In this document: piece after piece, positions 1 through 11,748 of the stretch
Layout of the letters: each line of letters starts with the position of its first letter
Numbering within the stretch: position 1 is the first letter of the stretch
DNA from: Nicotiana tabacum
Lineage: Eukaryota; Streptophyta; Magnoliopsida; Solanales; Solanaceae
Length of the DNA: 64,000 nt
NCBI RefSeq assembly: GCF_000715075.1
Contig: NC_134085.1
Coordinates: 156,640,178-156,704,177 of the forward strand
Direction of reading: 5' to 3'
The notes under the pieces: model-generated
Told to the model about the DNA's origin: nothing
Databases searched by the model: none
Seen by the model: only the letters and a program-made list of their open reading frames with translations
Position numbers and translations under genes: made by a program

Positions 1-1974
1 GAAATTGCAAAGTTTAGGGTATACCAGTTAAGTAAGAAAGCAAGTACGTACACCACAGCAATGAGGTTCCAGAATAATTTTGGCCTTGGCTTTCAGCCAG
101 CCAAAATCAAGAGACACTTAGTGCAGAAATCAGAACAGGAGAGCAAGAGAGAGCTTAATTTTTTTAGTGAGAATTAGAGAGTTCGAGTCCTTTCTAAAGG
201 GAGTGGGGAAGGGGTTAAATAGTAATCAACTAGGTAGATAAACAAGGTAATGAATCAGTCTTACACAAATAAGGAATGGGAATAACTCTAAAATCAATCA
301 AAGTCGGAGTTCAATCAATTAGCAGCATATAATCAGGCCAGTACTACTTAAATTAGGGAAAGCATTATACAGAATAAATCAGTAGTCAAGTACCAGAACA
401 AATAAGGTAAGGAAATAATGAGAACAGGCAAATCGAACAAAATAAAGAAATATGAGTATCGTACAGGAAGGAAAGGTTGGAATATTAGCAAAGATTTCCA
501 AACCATAATTTGGGGTAAGTAAAAATTAATCAGCAATTAACACCAGAGTTAAGGACAAATAGACAGAAACATTAAGAGAAATAATCAAATAATCGAAAAC
601 CTAAAAATAGGCAGAAATACAAAGATGTATAGACGAAATAATTAGGGTAAGTGAAATCAGTCAGAAGTAAAAAAGGAAACTGTAATAGATACACAGAGAT
701 GAAACAACAGATTTGGTTCGTCTTTGAAAATCAAAACTCTAATTTTAGGGTAAATAAAATCGGTCAAAATAGTAAAGAGATTATAAACAAAGAGATAGAT
801 ATATTGAAACATCAAAGGAAAAATACTAAAAATAAAGAATCATTTTAGATCTGGAAGGATCTGAACCCTAGTTTTAGGGTAAGTAAAAGATTCAGCCAAA
901 AATAGACAGATTCGACGAGTAACAAGATAAACATAGATGGAGAATAAAATAAAACAAAAAATTGAATTAAATCTGGTCCGAATCAAAATCTGAAACCCCA
1001 ACTGAAAGATATGAAAATATTCGTACTCACAGAGGTTAAGATGAACACAGACGGAAACAACCCAAATATAAGAGAAGTTGAACCAGATCTAGTTCGAATC
1101 TCTTGAGATTAACTTGCCATTTGAGGCAAGTCAGTCAAGTAATACCAAAAACGAGTAGCCGGATAAAGAGGTAAGACCATATATGGTAAGGAATCAAGAA
1201 ATGATTCCATTTTTGGGTAGGAATCACAAGGAAATGGTGACAGCGGGTTAGGGTTTGAGAGAGAAAGGGGAAGAGGCAAGAGGATTCAATGACGACGGGT
1301 AGGGAAAATGATTTAGGGTTAGGGGTTTTAGTATAGTTAAAAGGGTGTGGGAGATTGGGAGCCATTGATCTTCTGAGATCAACCGTTGTAATTAAAGATT
1401 ATGGCCGGGCGGGTTAATTTGGATGGGTTTGGGTCTGGGTTGGACGGGTATGGGGTATTGGGCTGGGGTAACTGGGTTAGGCTAGGTCCGAAATTGGGTT
1501 TTTTAGGGGCTAGATTTTAAATACGCAATTAAATCAGTAAAATAATTTATAAAAATAATTAATAAATAATAAAAAATGTCATTTGTGTGTGAAAATAATT
1601 TAAAATAATTACTTAATTTATAAAAATATAAAAAAATCATTTTCTATATAGATAATGTAATTATGCATATATATGGGGGCTATTATTGCAAAATAAGCAA
1701 TTCTAGCCCTAAAAATACAAACGTAATTATAAAAGAAAATTAAAATATTTAAGCACTATATGAGAATAAATGATAAATTTAGATGATTAAATCATCATAA
1801 AAATAATATGAGGGATAATTATTTGATAATTGTATAATAAAAATGCAGAAATAAATTGATTTAAGGCCTTTAAAATTATAAAAAAAATTATAAAACTACT
1901 TGTGCATGTTTGTAAATCTAATAATAATTCATGTGCACTATTTTGAATATATATATATGCGCATATACCTTTCA
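1..1974. other. AT-rich non-coding stretch, possible old LTR remnant
   Basis: No open frame here has recognisable protein content. The first 900 bases hold degenerate direct repeats (separate entry). A G-rich stretch of GGGT words lies at about 1400-1500, followed by an A+T-rich tail of TAAAAATAATT-like words up to 1974. The order, a G-rich block and then an AT-rich block, resembles the far end of the outer Ogre-type LTR at about 61411-61900, so this may be a diverged LTR of that kind on the minus strand. No LTR ends, PBS or target duplication were found, so the assignment is only a guess. The right edge at about 1975 is where recognisable Athila protease reading ends. Confidence 0.25.
490..895. 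repeat. Degenerate ~100-130 bp direct repeats
   Basis: The phrase GGGTAAGT/GGGTAAAT followed by A-rich sequence recurs near 513, 645, 748 and 877. It is preceded by an ATTTTAGGG-like or AATTTGGGG-like word and followed by a CAGCCAAA/CAGTCAGA-like word. Spacing is irregular (about 103-132 bp). The copies are strongly diverged, so this is an old tandem array or a chance-enriched stretch. Confidence 0.35.
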
Positions 1975-2019
1975 GGGTTCATAGGTGTATGACCCCATTC
2001 CTTGTAAAGCATTCACACA

Positions 2020-4674
2020 TTACACAAAGCCATCCTTCTCCTCATCATCATCAAGGTTGAGCAAAATGGCTTCCAAAGTATCCTCAATATTAATTGTGGC
2101 ACTAGCATCATCAATAATCACATCAGTCACCAAGTCCATGAACGAACAAACTTCATTGCTATTTGGTTGCTTCATAAATTTGCACACATGGAAGACCACC
2201 TTTTTATCACCCACCCGGAAGGTGAGATCTCCGGCTACCACATCAACAAGAGCCTTTCCTGTAGCAAGGAAAGGTCTACCCAAAATAATAGGCACCTCAT
2301 AGTCCACTTCATAATCAAGAATCACAAAGTCCACCAGAAGGATGAACTTGTCAACACGAACCAACACATTATCAATAATACCTAATGGTCTCTTCATAGT
2401 ACGATCCTCCATTTGTAACCTCATGGATGTGGGTCTTGGTTGCCTAATTACCAAAGTTTTGAACACTGAGTAGGGCATCAAGTTGATACTTGCCCCAAGA
2501 TCACATAAAGCTTTGGCAAAGTCTGCACTTCCAATGGTACAAAGGATTGTGGAAGCGCCCGGATCTTCCAATTTAGGAGCCATTGAGTGCACAATTGCAC
2601 TCACTTGATGTGTCATCTTTATAGTCTTACAATTCATCGACCTTTTCTTGGTCACCAAATCCTTCATGAACTTTGCATAACCCGGTAGTTTCTCCAAGGC
2701 CTCAACCAATGGTACATTAATAGACAAACTCTTCATCATGTTAATAAACTTTTTAAATTGGTTTTCGCTATTTTGCTTGGCAAGACTTTGAGGGTATGGA
2801 GGAGGAGGCCTTAGAATTGGTGCCTTAGCCTTTGGCACTACTAGTTCCGGTATGTCAACAATGTTCTCCCTAGACGGGTTCACTGCTTCTTTGAGTCTCC
2901 TCCACATTGTCTTCAATATCAATTCTCACCTCATCATTTGCTTGCACTTCATTGCTTGGCATCTCATCTTCTTGTACCAATTGTTCCTCATCCATAATTT
3001 TCTCTTGGCTTATCTCCACCTTTTCCACTCCTTGTAGTCACGGCCATGGCATGTTCTGTGTTGTTCTCACCCTTTAGGTTCACCACCGTATCACTTGGTA
3101 GTGCTCCCTTAGGACGAGTGTTCAAAGCTTGCGAGATTTGGCCCAATTGAACTTCCAAATTGTGAATAAAGTGTTGTGATAGGATAGTTGAGCATCAGAG
3201 TCGGCATTCTTCTCCATGATTTGTTTAAACATGTTCTCGATTCATCCCATCCCATTGTTGAAAGATCTTGGACCTTGAGAAGGATAAGGAGGCAGGTTGC
3301 TCATTTGTTGAAACATCCGGGGCCTTTGAAAACTTGACTCTCGGTTGTTGTTGTTGTTGTTCCACACTCCTTGGTTATCACCTCCCCAATAGCCTTGATT
3401 ATTGCCGCTCCAATTGCCTCGGTTATTTTGACCATTCCAATTTCCTTGATTGCCTGATTGTTCCAATTCCATTGGGTTTTTTGATTGTTCCAACCAACTT
3501 GATTGCTTGAATTCCAATTTTCTTGATTTCCTTGTGGTCGTTATTGTTGTTGACTTGGGTCTTGATTGTTGTTTCTTTGCCCTTGGAAGTTGTTCATATA
3601 TTGTACTTCCTCCTCTTGCTTATTGTATTGTCCATCTTGATCAAATCCACTATCATCTTGCTCATAATTTTTGACATGGTTTTGCACTTGAGAACCCTTT
3701 TTCCTTCTCTTGTTTACCATCGTATTAACTCCCTCCATTGCATTTACTTTCTTGTTACATTGCAGTTGTTGAAGTTGAGCTTTGGCTAGTTGATTCATTG
3801 TGGTGGTCAAATCGGCAATTGCTTGCCCATGATTATGTAATTCTTTATGCAAGTGAATCATATTTGGATCACCTTGAGGAATGTTTGCTCTACATTGCCA
3901 TGCCGATGAAGTATCCGCCATTTCACCTAAGATCTCACAAGCTTTCGCATATGTTGTTATCATGAAATTTTCACCGGCAAGTTGGTTGACCACGCATTGA
4001 TTGGTAGTGTTGATCCCCCTATAGAAAGTTTGTTGAATCATAGGCTCCCTCATGTCATTATTGGGGCACCCTTTGACCATTGTTCGGTATCTCTCCCATA
4101 TCTCATTCAAAGGCTCGTTGGGTTCTTGTTTGAAAGCTAGAATCTCATCCCTAAGCGTTGCCATATGCCTAGGAGAAAAGAACTTGGAAATGAATTTCTA
4201 GGCCAATTCATCCCATGTCTAAATTGAATGATTTGGCAACCTTTCAAACTAATCCAAGGCCTTCCCCCTTAGAGAGAAAGGGAATACCCTCAACTGTAAA
4301 GAATCCTCAGAGACGTTGGTCTATTTACTCTCCCAGGAAGTGTCAACAAACCCTTTCAAGTGTTTGTATGCATTTTGACTCGGAGCCCCGGTGAAGAGTC
4401 CTCATTGTTCTAACAGTGTAAGCATAACATTTGTGATTTGAAAGTTTCCCGCCCTAATGCGGGGTGGGACTATGGCACTTGCGTATCCTTCATTTTGCAA
4501 CACCCGGTGTGCCACCGCTCTTGCAGGAGGTGGCTATGGAATGGGAACATTGTCATGAGGTGGGCGGCCTTGTCTATTTGCTTGAGTTTCAAGAGGAACC
4601 TCATCAATTTGGTCATCATCCACGTCCTCCCCCAATGGCACGTTTCTAAGAGGATCATTGTTGTTGAGAGCCAT
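2020..4674 (-). pseudogene. gag-pro: Athila gag-protease polyprotein, broken
   Basis: This would encode the capsid/nucleocapsid polyprotein and aspartic protease of an Athila element. I start it at the ATG at 4674, about 100 nt downstream of the PBS, with a peptide beginning MALNNNDPLRN. The main frame has stops (for example at 4534) and reopens at 4164-3541 with a Retrotrans_gag-type segment containing EPLNEIWERYRTMVKGCPNN. An Asn/Gly/Gln-rich stretch (3517-3242) lies in another frame, so there is at least one frameshift. The 300-codon open frame 2922-2020 has the retropepsin motif ALCDLGASINLMP (active-site DLGAS) and the downstream ILGRPFLAT motif. These three blocks share one frame. It is not functional as it stands. 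Confidence 0.8.
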
Positions 4675-4773
4675 TGTATCACCTACAATTGTTTCATAAA
4701 GAGATAGGTAATCAGAAGGAAAAGAAGACAAATCACACACAAAACCAAATATATAGCTAAATCTGTTTTTAGC

Positions 4774-4791
4774 TCCCTTACAATGGCACCA
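4774..4791 (-). promoter_or_regulatory. Primer-binding site of the Athila-type element
   Basis: On the minus strand this reads TGGTGCCATTGTAAGGGA, five nucleotides inside the LTR end. It resembles the Asp-tRNA-complementary PBS usual in Athila elements (TGGCGCCGTTGCCGGGGA) with about five mismatches, mostly transitions, as expected of an old copy. Confidence 0.7.
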
Positions 4792-4796
4792 AAAAT

Positions 4797-6314
4797 TGAT
4801 GTCGCCCAAATCACCACTAGTTGGTATTGTGAAGCGGTCGATGCAATTATAATTACCCAACGTGAGTCGTGGTCGATTCCACAGAGCGCTTATATTGGAT
4901 TAGGTATATATCTAGACTAAGTGTATGATGTGCCCAAAATGCACTTCCACATGTTTGGTTGTTTCTTTCTACTTCTAATTTTTATGCTAATATTTGTGAA
5001 TGTAAAGCTAGAGAACAATATTTTTGGTATGGTTGTTTTTCAAGTTGATAAAAGATCTAGGGTCGTAACTTGCACCTAGGCGGTTACCTAACAGATTGCA
5101 TGCTCTAGGGCAAGTTTGATTGGTCGGGGTCGTAATATAGCAATCACACGCAATTACCCACTCAATACCTCTCGGTAGTTAGAGTGGTTTTTTTCAATTT
5201 GGCTTTCTCAAGTCCAGATGTGTGTTGCACAAAACAAGTGATAAATGCTCAAGTTGGGTCTTACAATCTTTAGATTCAACCCTCTTAATTCGGGCTATTC
5301 AACCCTCTTTCTCAACCCTCTCTTTCCTAGACTAAGCCTAGAGACTAAGTCAATTAGGCATGAATCAATGTTTGCAACCATTAATTCTTAAATTTAAGCA
5401 AGAACTAGGCTAAATATCACTAACCTAATCACAAACAAGCCCTAAATCAAATACCCATTAGGTAACCACACTAGGATTGGGTCACAACCCTATCTAGGAA
5501 TTTAGCTACTTATAGAGAAAATTGAAGAAACTAAAGAAGGATATAAGATTAAACTCATAATAAATGATAAAGTGAAGAAAATCCAATTTTAAAATGATAA
5601 ACTATTACAAAGTTGCCTAATGCAGTAAAGGAAAAATGGCTATCTACTTTCTGATGTTCAAACTTAACCTAAAAATGACAAAAAGATCTAATTATACCCA
5701 GCTAAATTTATCGACCAAAATTGCCCCTGCGGAGGTTGTGCGGCCGCACAATTCTGTGTGCGGTCCTCACTTTGAACCTAACTTGACAGGGTGGCCTTCT
5801 ACGGCCGCATAAATCTGGGGTGCAGTCGCATCTCCTCTGATTGTGCGGACCGCACATTTCTGAGTGCGGCCTTACTCTTGATCTTGTGTTAGAACTTGGC
5901 ACTTTCTATGGACCGCAAATTTATTAGTGCAACCGCACTTTTGCATTCTGGACCTCACAATAATAATGTGGTCCGCACATCTTCAGGTCCCCAAAACACA
6001 GCTCTCTGATTCATGTCTTTTGCAGCCGCACAATAATTGTGCGGTCCGCACTTTGTGAAAGGATTCTATCACTGGCTCTTCGGAGTTTGTGATCGCACAC
6101 AGTATTGTGCGGTCCGCACTTTGGTCCTTTTTGTCTTGTATTGGTCCTTGTCCAATTTTACTCCTTTTTGAGTTGATTTTCATTTCTTTGGCTCGTTTCC
6201 CAATATTCCTGCAAGAAAGCATATTTCATTAGTTCTCGGGAATAGCTTTAAGCAATTTTGAGCTAAAATGAAAGTAAAAGAATGCAAATAAGTAGTCAAA
6301 ATCTCTACTTATCA
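4797..6314 (-). repeat. Athila-type LTR (1518 bp)
   Basis: On the minus strand it begins TGATAAGTAGAG and ends GGCGACATCA, so it has TGAT...ATCA ends. The PBS follows its 3' end directly. A CpG-rich palindrome cluster lies at 5737-6119, and the TATA-like word TATAAT lies just downstream at about 5692-5697. The end near the PBS (GTGGAATCGACC and similar words) is typical of Athila LTRs. There is no second copy of this LTR in the window, so no LTR pair can be compared. Confidence 0.75.
5737..6119. promoter_or_regulatory. CpG-rich palindrome cluster in LTR U3
   Basis: Perfect or near-perfect palindromes recur: TGTGCGGCCGCACA at 5737-5750, GTGCGGACCGCAC at 5843-5855, GTGCGGTCCGCAC at 6039-6051 and 6107-6119, plus partial copies near 5757 and 5968. 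They lie just upstream (minus strand) of a TATA-like box, the position expected for LTR enhancer repeats. The regulatory role is inferred from position only. Confidence 0.5.
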
Positions 6315-6327
6315 CCCACCCCAACCC
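6315..6327 (-). promoter_or_regulatory. Polypurine-tract-like sequence next to the LTR
   Basis: The minus strand reads GGGTTGGGGTGGG directly before TGATAAG at the LTR start. It would serve as the plus-strand primer of an internal region lying to the right. If real, this LTR has internal sequence on both sides (PPT on one, PBS on the other). Confidence 0.45.
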
Positions 6328-7111
6328 AAATTAAATTAACAACAACACTAAAACCCAACCTTCACACCCCAGCATCTGAAGCACAAAGAAAGCAAATCCT
6401 TCTGCCTAACTCTTAGCCCCACTGCCCCGTTCCCAAATAGAGAAACTCCAAGTTCTCAAGTTGCAACCCCACCCCCCATTGCCTCGTCCCCTATATCAAT
6501 TCCCAGGTATGATCTTGTCTCCCTTTCTCACTCCTCTATTCTCTCTTCTTCTATGTAAATTCTAGTTTATGGGTAATATGCTCTACATGGTGCAACAATA
6601 GTGCAATTGTGCTAAAAAAACATCCCAACCCCAATACCCTATAGGATACCTTGTGATTGTTGTGATGAGTATTTTACACTCGATTCCCAAGATGATTTGG
6701 GAGGGTGGAGCAATCCTTCACCCACAAAGAAACTCACACACAAATAATACATACAAGGTGTTTGATAAATGCCTCATTGGCGATTTTAGTCCCAATTGGA
6801 GCCCGAGTTTTTGGGATTGATTATTTTGTGTTAGGTGAGCATGATTGATATGAAAACCTAAGTGTGGGGTGACTCTAAGGAGTCAGGGTAGATTGATAAA
6901 GTGTGTTGGCAATGACATACGGGATATGTGTAGTGCCAAAATTTAGATGCTAGCATGCTTACTTGATAAAGGCGAAGTCTGAGTAGCCTATGGTTTAAAG
7001 TAATTAGAATATTTTAGAGCTTTAAGTATGGGGTCACTCTGACCTTATCTTTGCGATAGTGTTGTTTTCTTGTATTGACAATTGGCATGGTTGACAGGTA
7101 CGTGCAATATG
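6328..7111. other. Non-coding stretch between two Athila-type fragments
   Basis: No coding content. At 6328-6520 the plus strand is C-rich, which read on the minus strand could be the 3' end of an Athila internal region. From about 6660 the sequence reads as plus-strand Athila-like spacer: TAAGTGTGGGGTGACTCT at about 6860 and a related word at about 7021. The change of orientation must lie between about 6530 and 6800; no exact junction is visible. Confidence 0.4.
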
Positions 7112-8368
7112 GTTCGTCCAGCAGCTAGTTCCAAGGCACTAGCTAAGTCCAAGGCACCACCAAAGGCAAAGGCTATCTCGTCAGACCCACCGCCAAAGAA
7201 AAGGACCAGAGTTGAGGCTACGTCTGGTAGTCACATTGGTAAAGGAAAGCAAGTGGCTTCTACTTCTACCAGGGCACAACCTCAAGAGAGAGCGACTCGT
7301 AAGTATGGAATCAAGAGTATTCCCCTATCTGGGAGAGCATTTTACAGGAAGTGCCACCCAAACTCGTATCTCCCTGATTTTGCAGTTGATGAGCACAAAT
7401 TGAAGTCTCGTTACCCTCAGATTTAGGAAAGAATACATGAACAAGGACTGGTTTTGTATTTAAACATCTGGGAGAGGAAAACTTTAGCTTAGTTCACGAG
7501 TTCTATGGAGGGTGGAACCTTGAAGATAAGGAGCAATTGGTACCTATTCGTGGGAGGCTAATTGATATTTCGGCTAGTGCATTATGTAGATTTATGGATG
7601 CCCTTAAAGTCCCATGTGGTCCGTTGTGTGACTTTGTTGACCGGCTTGCCTACAAAGATATTAGGTACACATTGTGTGGTGTTAATTTGAATGAGGTGTG
7701 GACACAGGACAAGGGATACAACACCCGTACTTCTTTTCCTAAAGTAAAGTTTACAAAAATTGCTAAAGTGTGGTTGCGCTTGGTGAACACGAGACTACTT
7801 CCATGTGATCATGATTCTGTTATTGTCCGAGATAGAGTATGTCTAGTATAAATGTGGGCTAGTTGATACATAGTCAGATGGCACAATTTAGAAAGGGCAC
7901 GCTTACTATGATCTTCTTTGTGAATCTTCTTACACAATAATTGCATAGAGAGCAAGTGGATGAGGAGCCCAAGTTTGACATGTTGATTCCAGCCATATGT
8001 GAAGCTACCGACATTGTTGTTATCCATGGGCCAGATGAGGAAGATGTACGACCTTGGATGGGATGATGGATTTACAGTTGAGGATTGGGGGTAGGCCTTC
8101 GACTTCAGAGGAGAGGACCCAGTTGACTGAGTGGTTCCCACTCGTCATATCTGCACAGCCATTGGTTGGTTTAGCTGTGGGTCAGGGGGTGCCACCAGAA
8201 GAAGATATCAACACTCCAGAGCATTCGGTACAGGGTGACGAGGAGCAGGTTGATCCAGCAGTTGAGCCAGCGGTTGATGCCACTGGTGAGGATTTGGGTG
8301 ATGATGTTGATGATTGGGATGAGGCTTACTGGGCCTTCTTTGATGAGGGCCATCATCTTGAGGATTAA
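7112..8368 (+). pseudogene. Degraded 'putative plant transposon protein' ORF of an Athila-like element
   Basis: I start at ATG 7112 (MVRPAASSKALAKSK), a basic Ala/Lys/Pro-rich N-terminus. The conserved-looking block RAFYRKCHPNSYLPDF follows at about 7340-7390. An in-frame TAG stands at 7424-7426. Coding then continues in other frames: 7537-7851 (FMDALKVPCGPLCDF) and the acidic C-terminus at 8054-8368 ending DDVDDWDEAYWAFFDEGHHLED. At least two frameshifts and several stops are present. The layout of a basic N-terminus, a middle domain with 'Y-R..HPN' and 'F-x-G-W-N' features, and an acidic tail recalls proteins annotated 'putative plant transposon protein' in Athila relatives. Its biochemical function is unknown, and the family call is from memory. 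Confidence 0.5.
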
Positions 8369-9881
8369 TCAGGGAGTTCTTATTCACATTTTCTACTTTA
8401 ATTAAGCATTAAGGCCGCTGCATTTTTAAGTGTGGGGTGGGTAACTCTTATTGTGCATAGTAGGAATAGATTAGTAACCATATTAGCTTCTTATATTTTA
8501 AATTTTAGCTTCTTATATTTTTAATTTCTAGCTTCTTATTTTCTTTATTGTTAGCTTCTTGTTTTATTATTTTAGGATACTCTAGAATAATATTGAGTAG
8601 TGTAGTAGTTTTTATTTTTTTGTTTTATTTTTTTATTATCTTCGGGAAAAAAAAAAAGAACAGAAAAACAGAAGAAAAAAATGGATTTTTCCCGACGATG
8701 GATCTCCTAGACGGTTTTCTTGAGGGATTAAAGCCTAAACAAAAATACAAAAATACAAAAACATGTCTTCTTTTATTTTTCTTAGGTAGTAATAATCTCC
8801 CGTAATTTTTCTTTGTGCCTCAATTCTTTTTCATGGGATGTAATTTGAACTGGGTAGTAGATTTATTTTTTTAAAATTTTTATTTTTTTTACTTTTAGAG
8901 TAGTATGTAGGAAATAAACGAGAAGAACTTATGTGATTTGCACATTTTGACTTTTTTTATAGTTGCATACTTAGGTTCTTGCATATGTTTCACCTTCCCT
9001 GGATTTTAAATATATGAGGAAATTTGGGGTAGCTTTTGAGTGGAACGAATATAAGAAAGAAACGTGCACTTGTGCTTTAAATAAAATCCATTAGCTGCAA
9101 GGCAAAAATACAAAAGAAAAAACAACGAAAAAAATAAAAGAGAAGAATAATTGAATAAATAAATGGTTTCTTATTTTTGCTAGTGAATGTGATATGAGTA
9201 GTGTGTAAAGAAGAAGGAAATTTTGGGGGTTTGGGGTGAGCTATCTTGTGATGATTGAAGTGGATTGAAGGAATTGCGCTTAAAATTGAATACGTGATGT
9301 GTTAAAGTGATTAGGAGGGTTAGCCACTATATCCCAAATATATTCTAGCCATCCTTTAGCCCACATTACAATTATAATAAAGTCCGAGTTGATTTCGGAT
9401 CGATCGGGCCTACATTAGTGGATATTTACATAATGGGCAAGCCTATGGTACCTTTTGCGTGCATATGACTTCTTTGAGAGAGTGATTGATTTTTCTTCAT
9501 ACGTGTGAGTCCTTAAAATATATTCGATCATGTAATTTATATGTGTGGACTATTTACTCTTTGTTTTATTGTGAGGGCACATGGTTTCACAATGGATAGG
9601 TAATGTTATAAGACCTCTCTGTTAGATTAAGTATTCAAGCCCCGGGTGCATTGTGACATTGAGTTAGATTTTCGAGGCTAGGATTGTTATAACCATGTTG
9701 TTCCTAAGTTGGATATTTTGAAATTGGGCATGAGTATTGGAAATGTATCTTGACCGCATATGCTAGAGCTTAATTGTTACTATCAACCATGGTCATAGGT
9801 GTAGTGCATTGTGAATGTGTGGCTTGTAGGGTCCTTGAAGCGGAAGTGTTTAGTTGGTTGACTCGAGGGCAAGCAACATTT
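8369..9881 (+). other. Non-coding 3' region of the Athila-like element
   Basis: No coding content over 1.5 kb. It holds four spaced copies of TAGCTTCTTAT/G-like words at about 8485-8560, poly-A and poly-T tracts (8645-8690, 8860-8900), and the PPT-like word TAAGTGTGGGGTGGG at about 8428. The stretch at 9330-9500 resembles Athila 3' untranslated sequence. Confidence 0.45.
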
Positions 9882-9891
9882 AAGTGTGGAG
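9882..9891 (+). promoter_or_regulatory. Polypurine-tract-like sequence
   Basis: AAGTGTGGAG lies directly before the LTR start TGTTGATG. It is not a pure purine run, but related words are usual at this place in Athila-like elements. Confidence 0.45.
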
Positions 9892-11159
9892 TGTTGATGT
9901 CGTGCAATAATTCATATATTTTGATGTTATTTACCGTACTAGCTTGTTGTTTGGATGCTAATTTGTGCGACAATTGCGCTTAATAGAGCTTATTTCACGT
10001 GTAGAAATGCTTGGACAAGAATTGAACAAAAGTTGCACGAAATGGTACCTTAGAACTACAAAATGGAGAAAAAAAAAGAGAAGACGTTCAAGGCAATGAA
10101 AATTCATGGCTATAGACAGTACAAGGCATTGTCCGGGGCACTATTATTGATGCCCCAAATAGTGCCTCGTGCAGAAACAATGGCGTCATAGACAGTGCCT
10201 TGCGCAAAAATATTGGTGCGCCAGACAGTGCCTCGCGTCGACGATGATATCCGAACAAATTTTAAGTCCTCACTAGTTTTGGACATGTAGATTTCGGCCC
10301 CTACCCTATAAATACCTCTTAAAGTTAGTTTTTGAAGGGTGAGACATCATTAGAGAGGCAAGAGGCTAAAGAACACTTTGGAAGCTCGAATCACTCGAGT
10401 TTTTCTCTCGGCTTTCCTTTAGTTTGTAGTTTAATGCTTCTAGATATCACTATAATTACTTACACAGCTATGAGTAGATAAACCCGTCATCTAGGGTTGA
10501 TGAAACCAAATGTTGGATGAAGTCTTGATTGCGCTGCCGTTTTTACTCTTTAATTGTTCAACTATGTGTTTCTTGTGGTTAATTGAAGGGCCCTTGATTA
10601 ATCTTGTCTAGTTATCTTGTGTTGCTTGAGAGAGAACACTTGATTAGATTGTTGTTGAACAATGTCATTTTCGAGTAAGTTAAGAGATTAATTACTTGAA
10701 TTTAAAAGCGAAATTAGAGATAACGAAGCTTTGGCGCGGTATTTACGAGTTGTACGAATTGTCAGGTAAAGTAGTTCAAGAGAATACTTCTAGTAAATTA
10801 TCATAATTGATCGAGAGATAATCGCGACAAATAAGAACTCATCATCGTTAGAAAGTGTTTTAGCGAGATTATAGCTAACGTGTCATGAAATCATAAACCC
10901 TAGATCATTTTATCCTTGATTCACCCACATTCTTGCTAGTTGATAGTTTTTATTGTCATTTTTTCTTGGTTAAATAATTTTTATTAATTCACAAATCAAA
11001 CCTTGAACTCTGAAAGTTGTCTGAACTTATCATTAGTGATACTGAAAGGTTGTAGGAAATAGGTTAGTTTCCTGTGGAATTCGACTTCGGACTCTTGAAC
11101 TGAATTATTTTTGCAGAAACCGCTCAGTCCTTTTTATAAGGCGTAGTTAGGCGTGATCA
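9892..11159 (+). repeat. Athila-like LTR, plus orientation (1268 bp)
   Basis: It begins TGTTGATGTCG and ends GGCGTGATCA, i.e. TG...CA ends. A TATA box (TATAAATA) lies at 10307-10314. Upstream of it, at about 10110-10240, four diverged CpG-containing repeats of the type AGACAGTGCCTCGCG occur. The last ~250 bp carry Athila-type U5 wording (GTGGAATTCGACTTCG, then TTTTTGCAGAAACCGCTC). No partner LTR is present in the window. Confidence 0.65.
10307..10314 (+). promoter_or_regulatory. LTR TATA box
   Basis: TATAAATA in the context CCCTATAAATACC, inside the plus-strand Athila-like LTR and about 70 bp after a CpG-rich repeat cluster. Transcription would start some 30 bp downstream. Confidence 0.6.
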
Positions 11160-11732
11160 CTCTCATCTACAATGGGTAAATTAGGCATCCCAAACTTTAA
11201 ACATGTATCCAATTTGCTGTACTTACATTTGATCCTAGTGTGGGACCAAATTGTGAAATTAGGATATGCTAAGCTTTAGTAAGCTTATCTAGTCCTAGTA
11301 ATGTGTCATTCATCTGTATGATGTACTATGAAATGAAATAGGTCCAATTTATCTATGTTTTTGTTCAATCTGTAAATGCTTGACATGTTTAGACTTTAGC
11401 CTAACATGTTTTTCTATGCAGGAATTGGGCTTCAATTGATGCCAACTCTGTGAATTTTCTTTTTGAACATTTAACCCAAAAATTTGGATTAAGGTGACGT
11501 CAATACTGTTCTCACAAATTCAAGAGCCAGTACGTATTTCGTTAATTTTTTATATATTTAATAAATTTTTTGATATAAATAGAATTTAGGTTAAAATAAT
11601 CGGGTTCGGCCTAACCCGCGGACCTGCTCGCTCTGCCCCTACCGAACGCCTCAACCCAAGATGTTTTAAACCATCTTCGCCTCTTGCTACATATATTTGT
11701 GGAACGTGTTGTATACAATATAAGTGTCAATG
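11160..11732. other. Intergenic sequence, nothing recognised
   Basis: No convincing open frame, RNA gene or repeat structure was seen. The stretch is moderately AT-rich, with a few GC-rich words at 11600-11650. Confidence 0.5.
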
Positions 11733-11748
11733 GAAGAACACTTTACTT

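Larger units (their letters stand above)
1975..6314 (-). mobile_element. Truncated Athila-type Ty3/gypsy retrotransposon (5' half)
   Basis: Read on the minus strand the order is LTR (6314-4797), PBS (4791-4774), gag and aspartic protease (4674-2020). Homology stops at about 1975, just after the protease C-terminus. No reverse transcriptase, RNase H or integrase of this element is present in the window. The Asp-tRNA-like PBS, the LTR ends TGAT...ATCA and the gag-protease type assign it to the Athila lineage. The sharp end at 1975 shows that the 3' half was deleted or replaced. Confidence 0.75.
6850..11159 (+). mobile_element. Truncated Athila-like retrotransposon (3' half)
   Basis: Plus-strand order: degraded ORF (7112-8368), long non-coding region, PPT-like tract (9882-9891), 3' LTR (9892-11159). 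Reverse transcriptase and integrase are absent, and the 5' end is not defined. The non-coding part at about 9300-9800 has wording typical of Athila 3' regions as I know them. The LTR sequence differs from the minus-strand LTR at 4797-6314, so this is a different family in the opposite orientation. Confidence 0.6.

Noticed and set aside
2020..2385. Plus-strand frames 1985-2302 and 2167-2385
   Set aside because: They are shadows of the minus-strand protease frame, which has the DLGAS active site.
7082..7111. Upstream ATG for the Athila-like ORF
   Set aside because: The short stretch before ATG 7112 shows no family content; the basic start MVRPAASSK is more natural.
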